Positions 35,153 through 45,111 of a DNA stretch of 64,000 bases are shown in pieces. Within the stretch, counting starts at the first letter, position 1, and every line of letters begins with the position of its first letter. The position numbers and the translations under genes were made by a program. The stretch comes from Nitrospira sp. (GTDB lineage Bacteria; Nitrospirota; Nitrospiria; Nitrospirales; Nitrospiraceae). The stretch lies in contig JALHPO010000005.1 in the NCBI GenBank assembly GCA_022842445.1, positions 186,001 to 250,000 on the forward strand. The letters are read 5' to 3'. Below the pieces are notes generated by a model. It made no database searches and was not told where the DNA came from. It was given only the letters and a program-made list of their open reading frames with translations.

Positions 35153-36835
35153 TTACGATAACCCGACGATTTGTCCGCTCACCGGATCCAAACCAATCCG
35201 TTCACCGGCCGGCTTCTTGGGCAACCCTGGCATCAATTGGATCCCCGAACAGACCGCCGTCACAAAACCTGCCCCGGCCAGAATTCGTAGCTCCTTGATT
35301 GGAACAGTGAAGCCGGTAGGCCTTCCCTTGAGGGCCGGATCGTGAGACAGCGAGAGCGGTGTCTTGGCCATACAGACAGGCAGCCGGCCGAATCCCAGAG
35401 CTTCCGCCCGCTCCATCTGACGCTCTGCTTCCGGCTCGAATGTCACACTCCCTGCTCCGTACATCCTAGTGGCAATCGTCTCGATCTTTGTTCTGATCGG
35501 CCACGATAGTTCATAGAGATGCGTGAACCGGGACGGCTGCTCACAGGCCTTAACCACGGCGGCTGCCAGCTGTTCGGCGCCCTTCCCGCCATCGGTCCAG
35601 TGGGTGGAGACCGCGGCATCGATCGCCCCCGCCTCCATCGATCGATCACACACCCAGTCCAATTCCGCCCGCGAATCGTCCTTGAATGCGTTCACTGCCA
35701 CAACGACCGGCACTCCGTGCGCCTTCGCATTGGCGATGTGCTGTTCCAAATTAGCGAATCCCTTCGATACGGCATCATGGTTGGGCCCCGTCAAGCCCGC
35801 AGGGAGCGGGGAGCCGACCTTGGCAAGACCTCCTCCCCCGTGAAGCTTCAGCGCCCGCAACGTTGCGACCACCACCACGGCGGCCGGTTTGAATCCCGAC
35901 GTTCGGCATTTGATATTGAAAAACTTCTCGGCCCCCAAATCGCTGCCGAAGCCCGCCTCAGTCACCACAATGTCGGCGCATCGAAGCGCAATGGCATCGG
36001 ATAACACGGAGCAATTTCCATGGGCAATGTTTCCGAACGGCCCTGTATGGACGAATGCGGGTGTCCCTTCCAGCGTTTGAACCAAATTGGGCAGTATCGC
36101 GTCTCGCAAGAGAACAGCCATCGACCCTGCGCACCCGAGCTCTTGTGCCGTCACCGGCCGTCCTGATTTCGTAAACCCAACCAACATCCGGCCAAGTCGG
36201 TCCCGAAGATCTTGCTGATTGAGCGCCAGCGCCAGCGATGCCATGACCTCGGACGCTTCGGTAATGACAAATTGGCCTATCCGGTTCCCTGTTTCATCTC
36301 CGAGCCGGACTTGACGAAGTGCTCGATCACTAACGCCCAAGGCCCTTGGCCATACGATACTGGACGGGTCGAGAGAAAGCGCATTCCCTTGAAACAGATG
36401 ATTATCGAGAAACGCTGAGAGGAGATTATGGCTTGCTGCAACGGCATGCGCATCCCCGGTCAGATGGAGATTAATATCCTCCATCGGAATCACCTGAGCA
36501 TGTCCGCCACCGGTACCGCCACCTTTGATGCCAAACACCGGACCAAGCGACGGTTGTCTCAATGTCACTGCGGTCCGATGACCCAAATTCGTGAGCCCCA
36601 TGGCAAGCCCTATCGAGGTGGTGGTCTTCCCCTCCCCGAGTGGCGTTGGATTGATGGCTGTCACAAGTACATAGCGGCCCATCGGCCGGTCCTTGAGGCG
36701 ATCCAGTAAACTGAGCGATACCTTGGCCTTATGCCTCCCGTACGGAATGAGCTCGTCAGGATCGATCCCGAGTTCTCTGCCGATATCAAGGATTGGGCGG
36801 GGCGTGACAGAATGCGCAAGTTCCAGATCGGTCAA
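35153..36835 (-). CDS. fhs: Formate-tetrahydrofolate ligase
   Basis: 560 residues. Makes 10-formyl-THF from formate, ATP and THF, feeding one-carbon metabolism. The P-loop-like segment is PTPLGEGKTTTSIGLAMGL, and GGGTGGGHAQVIPMEDINLH and the PVVVAVNAFKDDS segment are diagnostic. Start is TTG, chosen because AGGAGG stands seven bases upstream and no better codon fits the family N-terminus. Stand-alone gene, convergent with hflC. Confidence 0.96.
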   Translation of the reverse strand: MTDLELAHSVTPRPILDIGRELGIDPDELIPYGRHKAKVSLSLLDRLKDRPMGRYVLVTAINPTPLGEGKTTTSIGLAMGLTNLGHRTAVTLRQPSLGPVFGIKGGGTGGGHAQVIPMEDINLHLTGDAHAVAASHNLLSAFLDNHLFQGNALSLDPSSIVWPRALGVSDRALRQVRLGDETGNRIGQFVITEASEVMASLALALNQQDLRDRLGRMLVGFTKSGRPVTAQELGCAGSMAVLLRDAILPNLVQTLEGTPAFVHTGPFGNIAHGNCSVLSDAIALRCADIVVTEAGFGSDLGAEKFFNIKCRTSGFKPAAVVVVATLRALKLHGGGGLAKVGSPLPAGLTGPNHDAVSKGFANLEQHIANAKAHGVPVVVAVNAFKDDSRAELDWVCDRSMEAGAIDAAVSTHWTDGGKGAEQLAAAVVKACEQPSRFTHLYELSWPIRTKIETIATRMYGAGSVTFEPEAERQMERAEALGFGRLPVCMAKTPLSLSHDPALKGRPTGFTVPIKELRILAGAGFVTAVCSGIQLMPGLPKKPAGERIGLDPVSGQIVGLS

Positions 36836-37017
36836 GCTCTGTCCTCCTGACGTAAATGGGGTCTGCGGGAGCGGAGTATAGCACAGAGCCTTGGTGGGAA
36901 CGGAACCTCTGGGGAGCCCACTGCGATAGGATGGAATCAGACTGAGGCGAGAACGATATGCCCGTTTAATTAGCGTACAGCCGAGAAAAACCTGAATACC
37001 TTAGCGCAGTATTGCGC

Positions 37018-38046
37018 TTACTCAAGGATGTATTTGGTAGGATCGAGCGCTTGACCATTAACCTTGACCATATAATGCAAATGGGGGCCGGTCGAAAGCC
37101 CCGAACTCCCGACAAGCGCGATGACATCGCCGCGATTGACCCTCTGCCCTTCCTTGACCAACGACTTGGCCAGATGCCCATAAAGCGTCTCGATTCCGAA
37201 CCCATGGTCTAATCGGACTATGTTACCGAGCTTGGGATCAAATCCCGTGGCTGTCACTCTACCTTGTGCCGGAGCTTGGATGGGGGAATTAGGAGCTGCA
37301 CCAATATCCAATCCATCATGCCAGGCCGGTTTTTCCGTGAAGGGAGACACACGAGGGCCAAATCCAGACGTCACCCAGCCCTTCACCGGCCAGATCGATG
37401 GAGTCGCAGCCCAGCGAGTCGACCGATGTTCCGCGGCCTGAGCTAAATCGTCCAAGATTCGCTCCTGAACCGTAGCTTCCTTTGAGAGCCACTCCAACCC
37501 CTCTTTTATCGAAGCAACCTCCTGGAGCTCATTGCGAGATGAGTCATGGCCGGCCAAGGATGAATGTTCTTGATTGCCTTCAAGACCTTGCACGGCATTA
37601 CCAGATTCCGTATCAGCGGTCTTATTCGAACTTCTGCCAGACATCTCAGAGGCTTCCGGAAGCGGCACATCTTCACCGCCACGGCCATTGACCATATCGC
37701 CCGGCTTGGGAACCTCAATGCCGAGCATGACCCGGAGACGCTGGTTCACCTCTTTCATTGACACAAGCCGCTTCTTCAAGTCATCGACTGCTGAAGAAAA
37801 TGCAGCGGTCTGCTGCCGTGCACTCATCGCCTCCGTCCGGAACGCCGTCAATTCCCAAACTTCCTGTGTCCGAATGACATAGTGGGAAATCACGAGAAAA
37901 TCAGCAAGCACAAGCACGCAAGCGCCAATGACAAAGTTGCGAACGAGTTTCCTTGAAAAGCTGAACCGGAGAGGCTTTGCGGTTGACCCTCGAAATACAA
38001 CGATAGTGTAGGCATCACCGGCTTCTTGACTGTTCATCTGACCCAT
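37018..38046 (-). CDS. M23 family metallopeptidase (membrane-anchored)
   Basis: 342 residues. A membrane helix lies at about 33-52, then a coiled-coil stretch (about 75-110), a Ser/Asn-rich linker, and a C-terminal LytM/M23 domain with Zn ligands in WHDGLDIGAA and SGLSTGPHLHYMV. It cleaves peptidoglycan cross-bridges or activates amidases in the periplasm. GGGGG precedes the ATG. The stop codon touches a 6-bp hairpin (AGCGCA / TGCGCT). Confidence 0.9.
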   Translation of the reverse strand: MGQMNSQEAGDAYTIVVFRGSTAKPLRFSFSRKLVRNFVIGACVLVLADFLVISHYVIRTQEVWELTAFRTEAMSARQQTAAFSSAVDDLKKRLVSMKEVNQRLRVMLGIEVPKPGDMVNGRGGEDVPLPEASEMSGRSSNKTADTESGNAVQGLEGNQEHSSLAGHDSSRNELQEVASIKEGLEWLSKEATVQERILDDLAQAAEHRSTRWAATPSIWPVKGWVTSGFGPRVSPFTEKPAWHDGLDIGAAPNSPIQAPAQGRVTATGFDPKLGNIVRLDHGFGIETLYGHLAKSLVKEGQRVNRGDVIALVGSSGLSTGPHLHYMVKVNGQALDPTKYILE

Positions 38047-38191
38047 AACATTTGCCCCCTCATGCTAGGGACTCCCCAAGAGATGCTGATGAGTTTACCC
38101 ATCCAGCACACTATGGTCAACCCTACTTTCACGGTATCCCGTTGAACAGACAAAATTATTACCGATTAAAATTACGCACATAACACATTTC

Positions 38192-38521
38192 CTAGTGGGT
38201 CTCTCCCCGTACCCACTCAAGATATTGAGGAAGCCCGGCCATCACCGGTAGTGCAATAATCTCAGGAACTTTATACGAATGTATCTTTTTGATGGTTTCC
38301 TGCAGAGCTTGAAATTTCTCGACCGTAGTCTTGAGAAGAACCATGATTTCCTGCTCTTTCACTAACTTTCCTTCCCACCAGTAGGTTGAATGCACCAGAG
38401 GAATCGTTGTCGCACAAGCAGCCTGGTGAGTGCCTACCGTCTGATCCACAATTTTATCGGCTTCTTCTTGATTAGGCACCGTGACCATAACGACCCAAAT
38501 ATCCTGCGAGTTAGTTCCCAT
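38192..38521 (-). CDS. cutA: Divalent-cation tolerance protein CutA
   Basis: 109 residues with the CutA1 pattern: VVMVTVPNQEEADKIVDQTV, QAACATTIPLVHSTYWWEGK, QEIMVLLKTT, HSYKVPEIIALPV. Forms trimers; the link to copper tolerance is historical. The ATG at 38521 gives the normal family length; an upstream GTG at 38551 would add ten residues and cannot be excluded. Confidence 0.92.
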   Translation of the reverse strand: MGTNSQDIWVVMVTVPNQEEADKIVDQTVGTHQAACATTIPLVHSTYWWEGKLVKEQEIMVLLKTTVEKFQALQETIKKIHSYKVPEIIALPVMAGLPQYLEWVRGETH

Positions 38522-38772
38522 GATAGCGGGAAACGATACCTGAGATATCACCCAATAGACAACTCCGCAGTCACATGAATTTCGGCCTCACAAGGAGGAG
38601 CAGCAACATCTGTGCCCTATAGCGATCGCCAATAAATTGACAGTCCCATTGTTTTCAAATGGTTATGTGATCCTATTTCCTGCTCATTCGTGCATTACTC
38701 AAATTCTGTCGCCGAAAGACTACAGAGGCTGCTGTTTGTCACAAAAATGTGCAAAAATCGGCACTCCTGGCT

Positions 38773-40179
38773 CTAGATACGCTTCTTTTGCAACCTTACC
38801 CTGCTCAAGTCCCCGTGTTTCCCCATTTTTGCTAATTCTGAAAAATACCGGGCAAAGGCTGTCATACCCCCGGATGCCTGGCCCCAATCGAAATACTCAT
38901 TCGGGGCATGATAGCCGTGCTCCGGCAAACTCAGCCCCATGAAGAGAATCGGAACCTTCCAGGCCTTCTGCATCGTCACCACCGCCCCGATCGAACCACC
39001 TTCCCTGACAAAAGCAGGCTCTTTGCCGAATCCTTCTTTCACCGCCCGCGACACTGCCTCCACATAAGGTCCATCGAACAACCCCCTGAACGGCTGCAGC
39101 ATCCCTTCCCGCTCTACCTTTACCTTCGGGTTCACCTTGGCAATATACTTTTTGAGAAGGGCAAACACCCGTTCCGGCTTCTGGTTCGGCACCAGGCGCA
39201 TGCTCACTTTGAGCTCGCCCTTGCTTGGCACCACGGTCTTTACCCCAGGACCGTGATACCCGCCGGTAAGACCATGAATTTCAAAGGTCGGCGAAGCCCA
39301 GATACGCCGCATCACATCGGCAGGATCCTCAGTTCGAAGGGCCTGCAATCCGTAGGCGCTCTTAAATCGATTCACTTGGAAACCAGATTTGAGGAAACTC
39401 TTGATCTCCGCCTTGGTCGGCTCAATCACCTCGTCGTAAAACCCAGGAATCTTGACAGTGCCGGTCTTGGCATCGAGACAGGCATTTGCCACCTCCATCA
39501 GCTCTGCTAATGGATTACGGGCAGCTCCGCCGGTGAGCCCAGAATGGGCATCCTTAGCCCCTGTCTGTAATGTCAACCGCACACCCAGCAAGCCACGCAG
39601 ACCGTAGGGCATTGCAGGACGCCCACTTGCAATCCAGATCGTATCCGACACGACGACGGAATCCGGTCGCGGAATCGCCGCACGGTTTGTGAGTCCAGCC
39701 TCAAAATGCGGGCTTCCAATCTCCTCTTCCAATTCCCATAAAAATCGGATGTTGATTGGCACCCCCTGCTCAATCGCAAACCGGGCTCCGAACAAGGCCG
39801 CGAGCGCCGGCCCCTTGTCGTCAGTCGCTCCACGCCCACGATAGATCCCCCCCTCGTTCCGAAACACAAACGGGTCCTGTTTCCACTCCGGCTCTTGTGC
39901 CGGCTGCACATCCATATGGTTATAGATCGTGACGGTTGGATGCTGGGCACCGGTTGTCCATCCCCCCGAGACGAGAGGGTACCCGCCGGTTTCCACAATC
40001 TGCGCATCGGCTCCCATATCCGTCAGATATTGCGCGGCAAGAGCCGCCATGCGCCGCATATCACCGGCACGGGCAGGGTCCATGCTGATCGACGGCACTT
40101 GCACCATCTGCCCCAATAGATCTTCAAACCGCAGCCGTGCCCCGTTGATAAACGTCTGAAGTTGCCGATTATTCGTCAT
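38773..40179 (-). CDS. M20 family dipeptidase
   Basis: 468 residues. Zinc-dependent exopeptidase of the M20/CNDP type: HMDVQPAQEPEW supplies the first His-Asp, RGATDDKGPALAAL the bridging Asp, and ELEEEIGSPH the catalytic Glu pair; GLTGGYHGPG lies in the lid region. Start at MTNNRQLQTF with AGGAGG upstream at slightly long spacing; an extra 17 codons upstream show no similarity. No signal peptide, so cytoplasmic. Confidence 0.9.
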   Translation of the reverse strand: MTNNRQLQTFINGARLRFEDLLGQMVQVPSISMDPARAGDMRRMAALAAQYLTDMGADAQIVETGGYPLVSGGWTTGAQHPTVTIYNHMDVQPAQEPEWKQDPFVFRNEGGIYRGRGATDDKGPALAALFGARFAIEQGVPINIRFLWELEEEIGSPHFEAGLTNRAAIPRPDSVVVSDTIWIASGRPAMPYGLRGLLGVRLTLQTGAKDAHSGLTGGAARNPLAELMEVANACLDAKTGTVKIPGFYDEVIEPTKAEIKSFLKSGFQVNRFKSAYGLQALRTEDPADVMRRIWASPTFEIHGLTGGYHGPGVKTVVPSKGELKVSMRLVPNQKPERVFALLKKYIAKVNPKVKVEREGMLQPFRGLFDGPYVEAVSRAVKEGFGKEPAFVREGGSIGAVVTMQKAWKVPILFMGLSLPEHGYHAPNEYFDWGQASGGMTAFARYFSELAKMGKHGDLSRVRLQKKRI

Positions 40180-40310
40180 GATATGTCTTGTCCTCCTGGC
40201 CAATCGAAGTGGATTATAGCGACCGCCCACGGGAAGAGAAAGCAGCGGAGACGGTCCTGCGATGAAAGATGATAGAATGGCCGCATCATCTACCGGACCC
40301 GGCTCGCTTC

Positions 40311-40772
40311 ATGCTTCATCGGCTCAGTCTTCAAATCGGTCTCCCTCTGATCCTCTTTGGAATAACCTTGCCACACCCGCTGTGGGCTGCAGAACCGGCC
40401 GACATCCAGCACATTCTCGACGACCCTCGGGTCTATCACCTTCGGCATGTCACTCTACATGGCACCGTACGTGACGTGCACCCGCTCGCCCCATACAAGC
40501 TGCCAAATGAAACGGTCTGTTACGGCGCCTACCTCTTTCGGCTGGAAAACGGCGATGCCACCATTCCCGTTGCAGTGCTGGGCATTTGCGGAAGCCCGGT
40601 GGTGCGCGACCCCGAAGTGGAAGACGGAGATCACGTCGAAGTGAGTGCCACCATCCAAGCACCCAGCCATGGAGGCCATTATCTGAGCTTTCGCGGCCCC
40701 CAGGCGGTCACGGAGCAGGAAGAAGGGATTGTCCAGGCGGTCGCCGATCGTATTCTCCCGATCGTAGAGTAG
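40311..40772 (+). CDS. Hypothetical exported protein
   Basis: 153 residues with a signal peptide (LQIGLPLILFGITLPHPLWA). The mature part (VYHLRHVTLHGTVRDVHPLA; GDHVEVSATIQAPSHGGHYL) looks like a small OB-fold-type beta barrel, which is inference. The ATG at 40311 is chosen because it places the signal peptide at the N-terminus; an ATG 14 codons earlier is possible. Confidence 0.7.
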   Translation: MLHRLSLQIGLPLILFGITLPHPLWAAEPADIQHILDDPRVYHLRHVTLHGTVRDVHPLAPYKLPNETVCYGAYLFRLENGDATIPVAVLGICGSPVVRDPEVEDGDHVEVSATIQAPSHGGHYLSFRGPQAVTEQEEGIVQAVADRILPIVE

Positions 40773-40815
40773 TTGGAATGCCTAGGCGCCCGTTCAGCAG
40801 TTTCCGTCCTGTTGC

Positions 40816-40844
40816 TTTACAGTTTGTACCCTCGGGGGTATAGT
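40816..40844 (+). promoter_or_regulatory. Sigma-70 promoter of lemA operon
   Basis: TTTACA, 17-bp spacer, TATAGT; 63 bases upstream of the lemA start. Confidence 0.6.
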
Positions 40845-40907
40845 CCGCGAAGGGTGTACGCGGAGAGGCCGTCACACTGATTGTGAGTGATACGCGGAGG
40901 AGCGCCT

Positions 40908-41471
40908 ATGGGCTGGATTCTGTTGGGCACGGTGGCCGTACTGGTGCTACTGGTCGTCGGCATATACAACAGCCTGGTTCGGCTGAAAGTCCAGTCGGAA
41001 AACGCCTGGGCCGACGTCGATGTGCAACTTAAACGCCGGCATGATCTCATTCCCAATTTGGTCGAAACGGTCAAAGGCTATGCCGGCCACGAGAAGCAAA
41101 CCCTGGAAGATGTTGTTACGGCTCGCAATCGCGCTATGTCGGCGACCACTCCAGGAACCAAGGCAGAAGCCGAAGGCATTCTCGGTCAATCGCTGAAGTC
41201 ACTGTTTGCCCTCGCGGAAGCCTACCCGCAACTGCGAGCCGTCGAAAGCTTCAATCAGCTGCAAGGCTCGCTGAACCAGATTGAAGAGGCCCTCCAGAAC
41301 GCCCGCCGCTATTACAACGCCGTGGTCCGAGACCTGAACACTAAGATCCAGGAATTTCCGTCAAATTTTATCGCGAACTTCTTCAGCTTCAAGGCGCGAG
41401 AGTTTTTCGAGATCGCCGAAGCGGCGGAGCGGGCGGTGCCGAAAGTCAGCTTCGAACAGGCTTCTCGCTGA
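40908..41471 (+). CDS. lemA: LemA family protein
   Basis: 187 residues. An N-terminal membrane helix (ILLGTVAVLVLLVVGIYNSL) is followed by the coiled-coil LemA domain (VQLKRRHDLIPNLVETVKGY; YNAVVRDLNTKIQEFPSN). Function unclear; lemA genes commonly stand before DUF2207 or TPM-domain genes, as here. GGAGGAG precedes the ATG at MGWILLG. Confidence 0.95.
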   Translation: MGWILLGTVAVLVLLVVGIYNSLVRLKVQSENAWADVDVQLKRRHDLIPNLVETVKGYAGHEKQTLEDVVTARNRAMSATTPGTKAEAEGILGQSLKSLFALAEAYPQLRAVESFNQLQGSLNQIEEALQNARRYYNAVVRDLNTKIQEFPSNFIANFFSFKAREFFEIAEAAERAVPKVSFEQASR

Positions 41472-41506
41472 TCTCACCCGATCAGCCGGCGCGGCATTCC
41501 TTCCCT

Positions 41507-43252
41507 ATGCATGCACCTCGCACCATCTACATTTTCATGCTCCTCTTGGGCTGGACTCTGGCAGTCGGGAGCCCAATTGCCCATGCCCGTTCAATAGCCA
41601 TCGAGCAATTTCACGCCGAACTCCAAGTGCTCCAAAACGGCGAACTCCTCGTCACCGAAACGATACGGCCTCGCTTCTCCGGATCGTGGAACGGGCTGAT
41701 GCGCGATATCCCCGTCGAATACCGCACACCACAGGGGTTCAATTACACGTTGTTCCTGGATGTGGTGAGCATCACCGACGAACATCTGACACCTCTCACA
41801 TACGACCGCTCTCGAAACCGACATTACCAAACGTTCAAGATCTGGCTGCCCGGGGCGCACGATACGACCAAAACGCTCATCCTGACGTACAAGATTTCGA
41901 ACGGGCTCAAATACTTCGAGGACCATGACGAACTCTACTGGAACGTGACCGGTGACGAATGGGATATGCCGATCGAGTCTGTGTCGGCCAGAGTACTCTT
42001 ACCGGCTGGAGCGACCGGCGTAAAGGCACTCGCGTTCAGCGGAGCCTATGGAGCGCGCGAACAACAGGCCGAGGTGCGGATCACAGGCCCTGAAATTCTC
42101 TATGCCATGTCTCGCTCGCTCGGATTCCGAGAGGGGCTCACGGCTGTCATCGGATGGGACAAGGGGCTCGTCGCCGAACCCGGCTCGCTGCAGCAGTCTC
42201 AACTGTTTCTTCGCTCAAACTGGCCGCTGATCCTACCGATCGTCGTCTTCGGCGTCATGTGGTATCTCTGGCACACCCGTGGGCGCGACCCGCGTCTGCG
42301 CCCCATCACCGTGGCCTATGAACCACCTGATCGGCTGACGCCGGCGGAACTCGGCACGCTCATCGATAATTCTCCAGACCTTCGCGATATCACCGCCACA
42401 CTGGTCGATCTCGCCGTACGCGGGTTTGTGCGGATCGAGGAACGGCAAGAGTCCCAGCTCCTCGGGCTATGGTCACACTCGGCTTTTTATCTGCACCGGC
42501 TCAAGCCTGCCCCGGAATGGACCGGGCTGAAGCCCCACGAGCTTGCGGTCCTCAAGGGAATCTTCACCGATGAGAATGCGACGACCGTCGCCCTCTCCGA
42601 CTTGGAGAATCGTTTCTACACCCGTCTGGATGGAATCAAGTCCGATCTCTTCGAGCAACTCCTGGGCCGCGGCTATTACGCGCGACGACCGGACCGGGTG
42701 AAACGGACCTACATGATCATCGGCATCTTTGTCATGTTCGCATCGATCGTTGCGGCGAATCTGCTCAGCGAACACTACGGCGTCGCGCTGCAAACCGGCA
42801 TCGTCGCAAGCCTCCTCTCAGGGGTCATCATCGTCGGATTCGGATGGGTGATGCCGGCCAGGACGGTGCGCGGCGCACGAACATTGGAGAAAGTACTCGG
42901 GTTTGAGGAATTTCTTACCCGTGTGGAGTCCGACCGCTTCCAACGCGTCGTCAAGACGCCTGAGATGTTCGAAAAGTTCTTGCCGTTCGCAATGGCACTG
43001 GGCGTGGAGCAGAATTGGGCCCGCGCGTTCGACGGTATTTACACACAGCCGCCCGCCTGGTATCACGGAACCAACATGACAGACTTTCGCCCCCGGAATC
43101 TGACCGGAAACCTCTCACAGCTGTCCGCCGCCGCAGGCGCCGTCATGACCTCCGCGCCTCGGAGCACCGGCGGCTCAGGATTCAGCGGCGGCGGCTCGTC
43201 GGGGGGATTTTCAGGCGGAGGGTTCGGTGGCGGCGGTGGAAGGGGATTTTAG
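41507..43252 (+). CDS. DUF2207 membrane protein
   Basis: 581 residues: a signal peptide, a DUF2207 ectodomain (EQFHAELQVLQNGELLVTET; YWNVTGDEWDMPI), membrane helices near residues 240-256 and 405-450, and a Gly/Ser-rich tail (GGSGFSGGGSSGGFSGGGF). Usual partner of LemA, encoded 35 bases upstream. The stop TAG is the first three bases of a MITE-like element, so the native end may have been changed by insertion. Confidence 0.92.
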   Translation: MHAPRTIYIFMLLLGWTLAVGSPIAHARSIAIEQFHAELQVLQNGELLVTETIRPRFSGSWNGLMRDIPVEYRTPQGFNYTLFLDVVSITDEHLTPLTYDRSRNRHYQTFKIWLPGAHDTTKTLILTYKISNGLKYFEDHDELYWNVTGDEWDMPIESVSARVLLPAGATGVKALAFSGAYGAREQQAEVRITGPEILYAMSRSLGFREGLTAVIGWDKGLVAEPGSLQQSQLFLRSNWPLILPIVVFGVMWYLWHTRGRDPRLRPITVAYEPPDRLTPAELGTLIDNSPDLRDITATLVDLAVRGFVRIEERQESQLLGLWSHSAFYLHRLKPAPEWTGLKPHELAVLKGIFTDENATTVALSDLENRFYTRLDGIKSDLFEQLLGRGYYARRPDRVKRTYMIIGIFVMFASIVAANLLSEHYGVALQTGIVASLLSGVIIVGFGWVMPARTVRGARTLEKVLGFEEFLTRVESDRFQRVVKTPEMFEKFLPFAMALGVEQNWARAFDGIYTQPPAWYHGTNMTDFRPRNLTGNLSQLSAAAGAVMTSAPRSTGGSGFSGGGSSGGFSGGGFGGGGGRGF

Positions 43253-43443
43253 CCCGCACTATTCATGAACACTTCTACTGCAATCGCCGATCCGCTGTTC
43301 CGACAAGCCTGCGGCCGGCGGGCTCGCCCCTCGGACCTTCGACGTACTGCACGAGTACGCCTCAGGTCCTCCAGGCTCCACGCGCCAGTCTCACGACACG
43401 GCTTGGCGATTTCGCGACGAACTGTCATGAATAATACGGGCTA
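43250..43443 (-). mobile_element. MITE-like element, copy A
   Basis: 194 bp bounded by TAGCCCGCACTATTCATGA and TCATGAATAATACGGGCTA, imperfect 19-bp terminal inverted repeats ending in TA. The internal sequence matches copies B and C in inverted orientation. No coding capacity. The leading TAG is the stop codon of the DUF2207 gene. Confidence 0.8.
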
Positions 43444-43465
43444 ACAGATCGATAGGCTCTCACCT

Positions 43466-44389
43466 ATGAAACAACTTTCTCCTGCTCAGAGCCGCATCGG
43501 ATGGATCGGGACCGGCGTCATGGGCGCATCGATGTGCGGGCACCTCCTCGATGCCGGGTATCCCGTCACGCTCCATACGCGCACGAAATCAAAAGCCCGG
43601 CCGCTGCTCGATCGTGGAGCCGCCTGGGCGGACAGTCCTGCCGCAGTCTGCGCCCTCTCAGACGCCACACTCACCATGGTGGGATTTCCTGCAGATGTCC
43701 GCGACGTCTACTTCGGCCCGCATGGACTGATCGCCTGTGCAAAACCAGGTTCAATTCTCATCGATATGACATCGACAGACCCGTCATTGAGCCGGAATAT
43801 TGCCGCTGCTGCGTCAGCCAGAGGGCTTCAGGCCCTTGATGCGCCGGTGTCCGGCGGGGACCTTGGCGCCAGAAAGGCCGTGCTGTCGATCATGATCGGT
43901 GGCGAGGCGGCCGCCGTTGATCGGGCGCGTCCGTTGTTTGAACGGCTGGGAAAGACCATCGTGCACCAGGGAGGAGCAGGCGCCGGACAGCAGGCAAAAC
44001 TCTGCAACCAAATCGTCATCGCCGGCACGATGATCGGCGTCTGTGAAAGCCTGCTCTACGGCCACACGGCCGGGCTCGATCTGAACCATGTACTGACATC
44101 GATCGGGAGCGGAGCCGCCGCGTGCTGGACGCTGAACAACTTGGCGCCACAAATTCTCCAGCGCAACTTCGATCCAGGCTTCTTTGTCGAACATTTCGTC
44201 AAGGATATGGGGATCGCTCTCGACGACGCACAACGGATAGGGCTCACCTTGCCGGGCCTTACACTGGCGCACGAGTTATACCGTACGGTCATCGCACTGG
44301 GACACGGACGAAGCGGAACACACGCATTATTCTTAGCGCTGGAAACACTCTCGCACACACGTCTCGCCCCCCAAGGTCCCCCGCGATGA
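43466..44389 (+). CDS. NAD(P)-dependent 3-hydroxyisobutyrate dehydrogenase family protein
   Basis: 307 residues of the beta-hydroxyacid dehydrogenase family: Rossmann loop GWIGTGVMGASMCGHLLDAG, substrate-binding DAPVSGGDLGARKAVLSIMI, and catalytic Lys in GAGQQAKLCNQIVIA. Could reduce glyoxylate-type semialdehydes or oxidise 3-hydroxy acids; the substrate is not readable. Overlaps the next gene by four bases (ATGA). Confidence 0.9.
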   Translation: MKQLSPAQSRIGWIGTGVMGASMCGHLLDAGYPVTLHTRTKSKARPLLDRGAAWADSPAAVCALSDATLTMVGFPADVRDVYFGPHGLIACAKPGSILIDMTSTDPSLSRNIAAAASARGLQALDAPVSGGDLGARKAVLSIMIGGEAAAVDRARPLFERLGKTIVHQGGAGAGQQAKLCNQIVIAGTMIGVCESLLYGHTAGLDLNHVLTSIGSGAAACWTLNNLAPQILQRNFDPGFFVEHFVKDMGIALDDAQRIGLTLPGLTLAHELYRTVIALGHGRSGTHALFLALETLSHTRLAPQGPPR

Positions 44390-45111
44390 CACGCTACTGG
44401 ACAGTGCTGCTCATACTGCTGGCCGGTGGTTGCGCCGGCAGCACAGAATTCGATCGTACCGCCATGCGCGCCACATTGGGCATCGCAGAGATTCCGGCTG
44501 CTCAGCATGCGTCGACTGTTTCCCGCGCGGGCATGCCGAATTCACCCCACCCGCTTCGACTCGCCCTCTATTTCGTCGAGAGGGATCTGCCGAACCGGCA
44601 CAAGATCCGGATGACCAAGTGGACGGACACGGACAAGGGGGCGCTGATGAAGGAGCTGAGGCCGCTACAGAATGAAGGAATTGTGGCAGACACCTTTCTC
44701 CTCGCGGACTCGACCATCCACGGATACGATGTCCCAAAGATCCGACGGGCTGCCGCGCGCTATGACGCGGATGCCGTACTCATCGTGGAAGGGGTCGGGT
44801 CAGTCGATCGCTACAACAATGGCTACGCCGCCTGGTATGTCACGCTGATTGGGGCATATGTCGCTCCAGGCACTGTGAGCGATGCATTGTTTATGATCCA
44901 CAGCAGTCTGTGGGATGCACGAACCGAACGACTGTACGCGACACAGACTGCAGAGGGTCGTTCCACATTGACAGGATCGGCGGTGTTGTTGGAGGACGGC
45001 CAGGTGCTCGCTCAGGCAAAGACAGCAGCCCTGGCTGAATTCGGGAAGCGGACGGTCGATGAATGGCGCCGATCGCGAACTTCGCCGCCTGCGAGTGATC
45101 GCTCACGGTGA
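44386..45111 (+). CDS. Hypothetical lipoprotein
   Basis: 241 residues with a lipoprotein signal (VLLILLAGGCAGS, Cys at residue 16). The body contains RRAAARYDADAVLIVEGVGS and an aromatic strand-rich stretch (YAAWYVTLIGAYVAPG); family not recognised. Overlaps the dehydrogenase by four bases and, at its end, the convergent barrel gene by nine. Confidence 0.75.
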   Translation: MTRYWTVLLILLAGGCAGSTEFDRTAMRATLGIAEIPAAQHASTVSRAGMPNSPHPLRLALYFVERDLPNRHKIRMTKWTDTDKGALMKELRPLQNEGIVADTFLLADSTIHGYDVPKIRRAAARYDADAVLIVEGVGSVDRYNNGYAAWYVTLIGAYVAPGTVSDALFMIHSSLWDARTERLYATQTAEGRSTLTGSAVLLEDGQVLAQAKTAALAEFGKRTVDEWRRSRTSPPASDRSR